Shown here piece after piece: positions 5,809 to 7,802 of a DNA stretch of 7,802 nt (positions are counted from its first letter, which is position 1; each line of letters begins with the position of its first letter). Both the position numbers and the translations under genes were made by a program. Below the pieces are notes generated by a model. The model searched no databases. It worked only from the letters and a program-made list of their open reading frames with translations, and was not told where the DNA came from. This DNA comes from Gammaproteobacteria bacterium (GTDB taxonomy: Bacteria; Gemmatimonadota; Gemmatimonadetes; Longimicrobiales; Gaopeijiaceae), in the NCBI GenBank assembly GCA_024638345.1, contig JAHEKL010000122.1:1-7802 (forward strand), written 5' to 3'.

Positions 5809-6389
5809 CGGGCGCTTTCGAACGCTTCGATCTCGTCCAGATGCCGCAAAGCGAGACCAATGTCGTCCAGGCCCTCGAGCAGGCACTCACGGCGAAAGGG
5901 ATCGACTTCGAAGGCGGCGTCGAATCCTGCATCGTCACGGATTCGACGCTCCTCGAGACTCACCGTCACCACGGTGTCGGGCCTCTTCCGGACCCGTTCC
6001 ATCAGTGCTTCGACTTCGTCCTCGGGGAGCAGCGCGGGAAGCAGTCCGTTCTGGAAACAGTTGCTCCGGAAGATGTCGGCGAAGCTCGGGGCGATGACGA
6101 CACGAATCCCGAAGTCGGAGAGCGCCCAGGCCGCGTGCTCCCTCGAGGAGCCACAGCCGAAGTTCCTTCCCGCGAGGAGGATGGGCGCCCCTTGGTACTC
6201 TTCGCGATTCAGGACGAAGCCCGGGTCGGGTGAACCGTCCGCAAGGTATCGCCAATCGTAGAAGAGGACGTCCCCGTAGCCGGTGCGCTCGATCCGTTTT
6301 AGAAACTGCTTCGGAATGATCTGATCGGTGTCCACGTCCACCCGATCCAGCGGCACCGCTGGCCCACTCACCGTGCGGAAGGGTTTCAT
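5793..6389 (-). CDS. leuD: 3-isopropylmalate dehydratase small subunit
   Basis: This is the small subunit of isopropylmalate isomerase, which pairs with LeuC to convert 2-isopropylmalate to 3-isopropylmalate in leucine synthesis. It has 198 residues, a normal length for the bacterial form. Typical motifs are DVDTDQIIPKQFLKR (18-32), GRNFGCGSSREHAAWAL (74-90) and FRSNCFQNGLLP (107-118), together forming the aconitase-type swivelling domain. Two starts are possible. The ATG at 6401 would add MGIS and has little ribosome-site signal. The ATG at 6389 overlaps the leuC stop as ATGA, has GGGGA a few bases upstream and begins MKPF like known LeuD proteins, so it is chosen. The four-base overlap implies translational coupling to leuC and a 1:1 subunit ratio. 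pheA follows after 40 bp. Confidence 0.95.
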   Translation of the reverse strand: MKPFRTVSGPAVPLDRVDVDTDQIIPKQFLKRIERTGYGDVLFYDWRYLADGSPDPGFVLNREEYQGAPILLAGRNFGCGSSREHAAWALSDFGIRVVIAPSFADIFRSNCFQNGLLPALLPEDEVEALMERVRKRPDTVVTVSLEERRIRDDAGFDAAFEVDPFRRECLLEGLDDIGLALRHLDEIEAFESARTVEA

Positions 6390-7801
6390 CGAGATCCCCA
6401 TTCACGAATATCGACGAACCTGCCGGCAATCGCCGCAGCCGCGGCCATCGAGGGACTGACGAGATGCGTTCGGCCGCCTCGTCCCTGTCTTCCCTCGAAG
6501 TTCCGATTGGACGTGGACGCACAGCGCTCCCCCGGCCCCAGGACGTCCGGGTTCATACCTAGACACATCGAGCAGCCGGCCTCCCGCCACTCGAATCCGG
6601 CGTCCTTGAAGATTTGATCCAGCCCCTCCCGCTCGGCTTCCGCCTTCACCCAGGTCGAGCCGGGGACGACCATGCCGCGGACCTCGGGGTGGACCCTTCG
6701 TCCCTTCACGACCTCCGCGGCGCTTCTCAGATCTTCGAGTCGGGCATTCGTGCAGGAGCCGATGAACACACGGTCCAGCCGAATTTCCTCGATGGGTGTG
6801 CCAGGTGTCAGGCCCATGTACTCGAGAGCACGGTGCGCGGCCTCGCGGTCGCCCGCGTCTCCCTGCTGATCCGGATCCGGCACACGGCCGGTCACCGGAG
6901 CCACCATGCCAGGAGTCGTTCCCCAGGTCACGATCGGCGCTAGACTGGCCGCATCGATTGGAACGACCCGATCGAACTCGGCGCCAGGGTCCGTAGCGAG
7001 CTCCCTCCACCGGGAGATCGCCGAATCGAGCTCCGCGTCTCGCGGAGCGTACTCACGGCCACGCACATACTCGAACGTGGTCTGGTCGGGAGCGATCATT
7101 CCCGCCCGTGCTCCCCCCTCGATGGACATGTTGCAGACCGTCATGCGACCCTCCATCGAGAGGGAGCGCACAGCTTCGCCCACGTACTCGATGACGTGGC
7201 CCCGGCCACCGTCCACGCCGAGAATCCCGATGATCCCTAGGATGAGATCCTTGGCGGTCACGCCCGGCCCCAACGAACCCTGCACGTCCACCTTCAGGGT
7301 CTTCGGCTTGTCCATCCAGAGGCACTGAGTCGCCAGGACCTGCTCGACTTGTGAGGTCCCGATCCCGAAGGCGAGGGCTCCGAAGGCCCCATGCGTGGAG
7401 GTATGGCTGTCCCCACACACGATGGTCATTCCCGGCTGCGTATAGCCGAGCTCCGGGCCGATGACGTGGACGATCCCCTGATGCGCGTCGTTCATCCCAT
7501 AGAACGTGACGCCGAACTCACGGACATTCTGCTCGAGGGTTTCGATCTGCCGTCGGGCGATGTCGTCTCGCACCGGAAGGGATCTGGGCCAGGTTGGGAC
7601 GTTGTGGTCTACCGTGGCCACAGTTCGGTCCGGCCGCCGCACGGATCGACCGGCTAGCCTCAAGCCCTCGAACGCCTGAGGGGATGTGACCTCGTGAACC
7701 AGATGCAGATCGACGTACAAAAGGTCCGGACGCCCCTCTTCCCTGTGAACGACGTGCGTGTCCCAGATCTTCTCGAACAGCGTTCGGGGCCGGGCCTGAG
7801 A
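6386..7801 (-). CDS. leuC: 3-isopropylmalate dehydratase large subunit, start codon beyond window edge
   Basis: This is the catalytic, iron-sulfur subunit of isopropylmalate isomerase (leucine pathway). The frame is open to the right window edge and reads SQARPRTLFEKIWDTHVV, which is how LeuC proteins begin, so only the start codon and at most a few residues seem missing. With one added Met it would be 472 residues, close to the usual bacterial length. The 4Fe-4S ligands are visible: Cys in GSCTNAR (about residue 351) and two in GCSMCLG (about 411 and 414). Other family motifs are VCGDSHTSTHGAFGALAFGIGTS and the C-terminal RNFEGRQGRGGRTHLVSP. leuD overlaps its stop codon. leuA and leuB are not in the window and may lie upstream of leuC. 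The partial state comes only from the window border; no frameshift or decay is seen. Confidence 0.96.
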   Translation of the reverse strand, partial: SQARPRTLFEKIWDTHVVHREEGRPDLLYVDLHLVHEVTSPQAFEGLRLAGRSVRRPDRTVATVDHNVPTWPRSLPVRDDIARRQIETLEQNVREFGVTFYGMNDAHQGIVHVIGPELGYTQPGMTIVCGDSHTSTHGAFGALAFGIGTSQVEQVLATQCLWMDKPKTLKVDVQGSLGPGVTAKDLILGIIGILGVDGGRGHVIEYVGEAVRSLSMEGRMTVCNMSIEGGARAGMIAPDQTTFEYVRGREYAPRDAELDSAISRWRELATDPGAEFDRVVPIDAASLAPIVTWGTTPGMVAPVTGRVPDPDQQGDAGDREAAHRALEYMGLTPGTPIEEIRLDRVFIGSCTNARLEDLRSAAEVVKGRRVHPEVRGMVVPGSTWVKAEAEREGLDQIFKDAGFEWREAGCSMCLGMNPDVLGPGERCASTSNRNFEGRQGRGGRTHLVSPSMAAAAAIAGRFVDIREWGSR

Positions 7802-7802
7802 G

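Noticed and set aside
5753..5938. N-terminal extension of the pheA frame into leuD.
   Set aside because: The extra 62 residues overlap leuD codons and have no match to prephenate dehydratase; the ATG at 5752 has a good ribosome site.
7718..7720. TTG as the leuC start.
   Set aside because: The frame continues upstream with the conserved LeuC N-terminus (LFEKIWDTHVV) to the window edge, so this codon is internal.

Overview
This window is about 7.8 kb of GC-rich bacterial DNA, densely coded, with ordinary house-keeping gene families. It holds two metabolic blocks that converge near position 4830. The protein families and the LeuC/LeuD, AmtB/PII and GS-I types point to a Gram-negative bacterium with sigma-54. 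The codon use and the sequence style would fit Gemmatimonadota or a neighbouring phylum, but that is a guess without a database search. No tRNA, rRNA, CRISPR array, transposase or phage gene was seen.

Left block, plus strand (2-4822): nitrogen assimilation. A NifA-like sigma-54 enhancer-binding protein, cut at its N-terminus by the window edge, is followed by a 278-bp regulatory gap. The gap contains a correctly spaced -24/-12 sigma-54 promoter (1404-1418). Upstream of it are two CTAC-N6-GTAG dyads (candidate enhancer sites) and an AT-rich tract. The promoter drives amtB (ammonium channel), then glnK (PII protein). Between those two genes lies a perfect 24-bp tandem duplication that includes the amtB stop codon. 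After glnK come a possible terminator and a possible weak promoter, then glnA (type I glutamine synthetase). The likely logic is that under nitrogen limitation the activator and sigma-54 switch on ammonium uptake, PII gates the channel, and GS fixes the ammonium. The PII protein is unusual: it has Phe at position 51, where the uridylylated Tyr normally sits, and Val at position 90, where an ATP-contacting Lys normally sits.

Right block, minus strand (7801-4844): amino-acid biosynthesis. leuC lacks only its start codon, and perhaps nothing else, at the right window edge. It overlaps leuD by four bases (ATGA). leuD is followed 40 bp later by pheA, a monofunctional prephenate dehydratase with an ACT domain. 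The three genes read as one transcription unit joining leucine and phenylalanine synthesis. glnA and pheA converge with 21 bp between their stop codons. The only good hairpin there lies inside the last codons of pheA.

The window does not contain an obviously new system. The most interesting parts are the amtB control region, the modified PII protein, and the tandem duplication.
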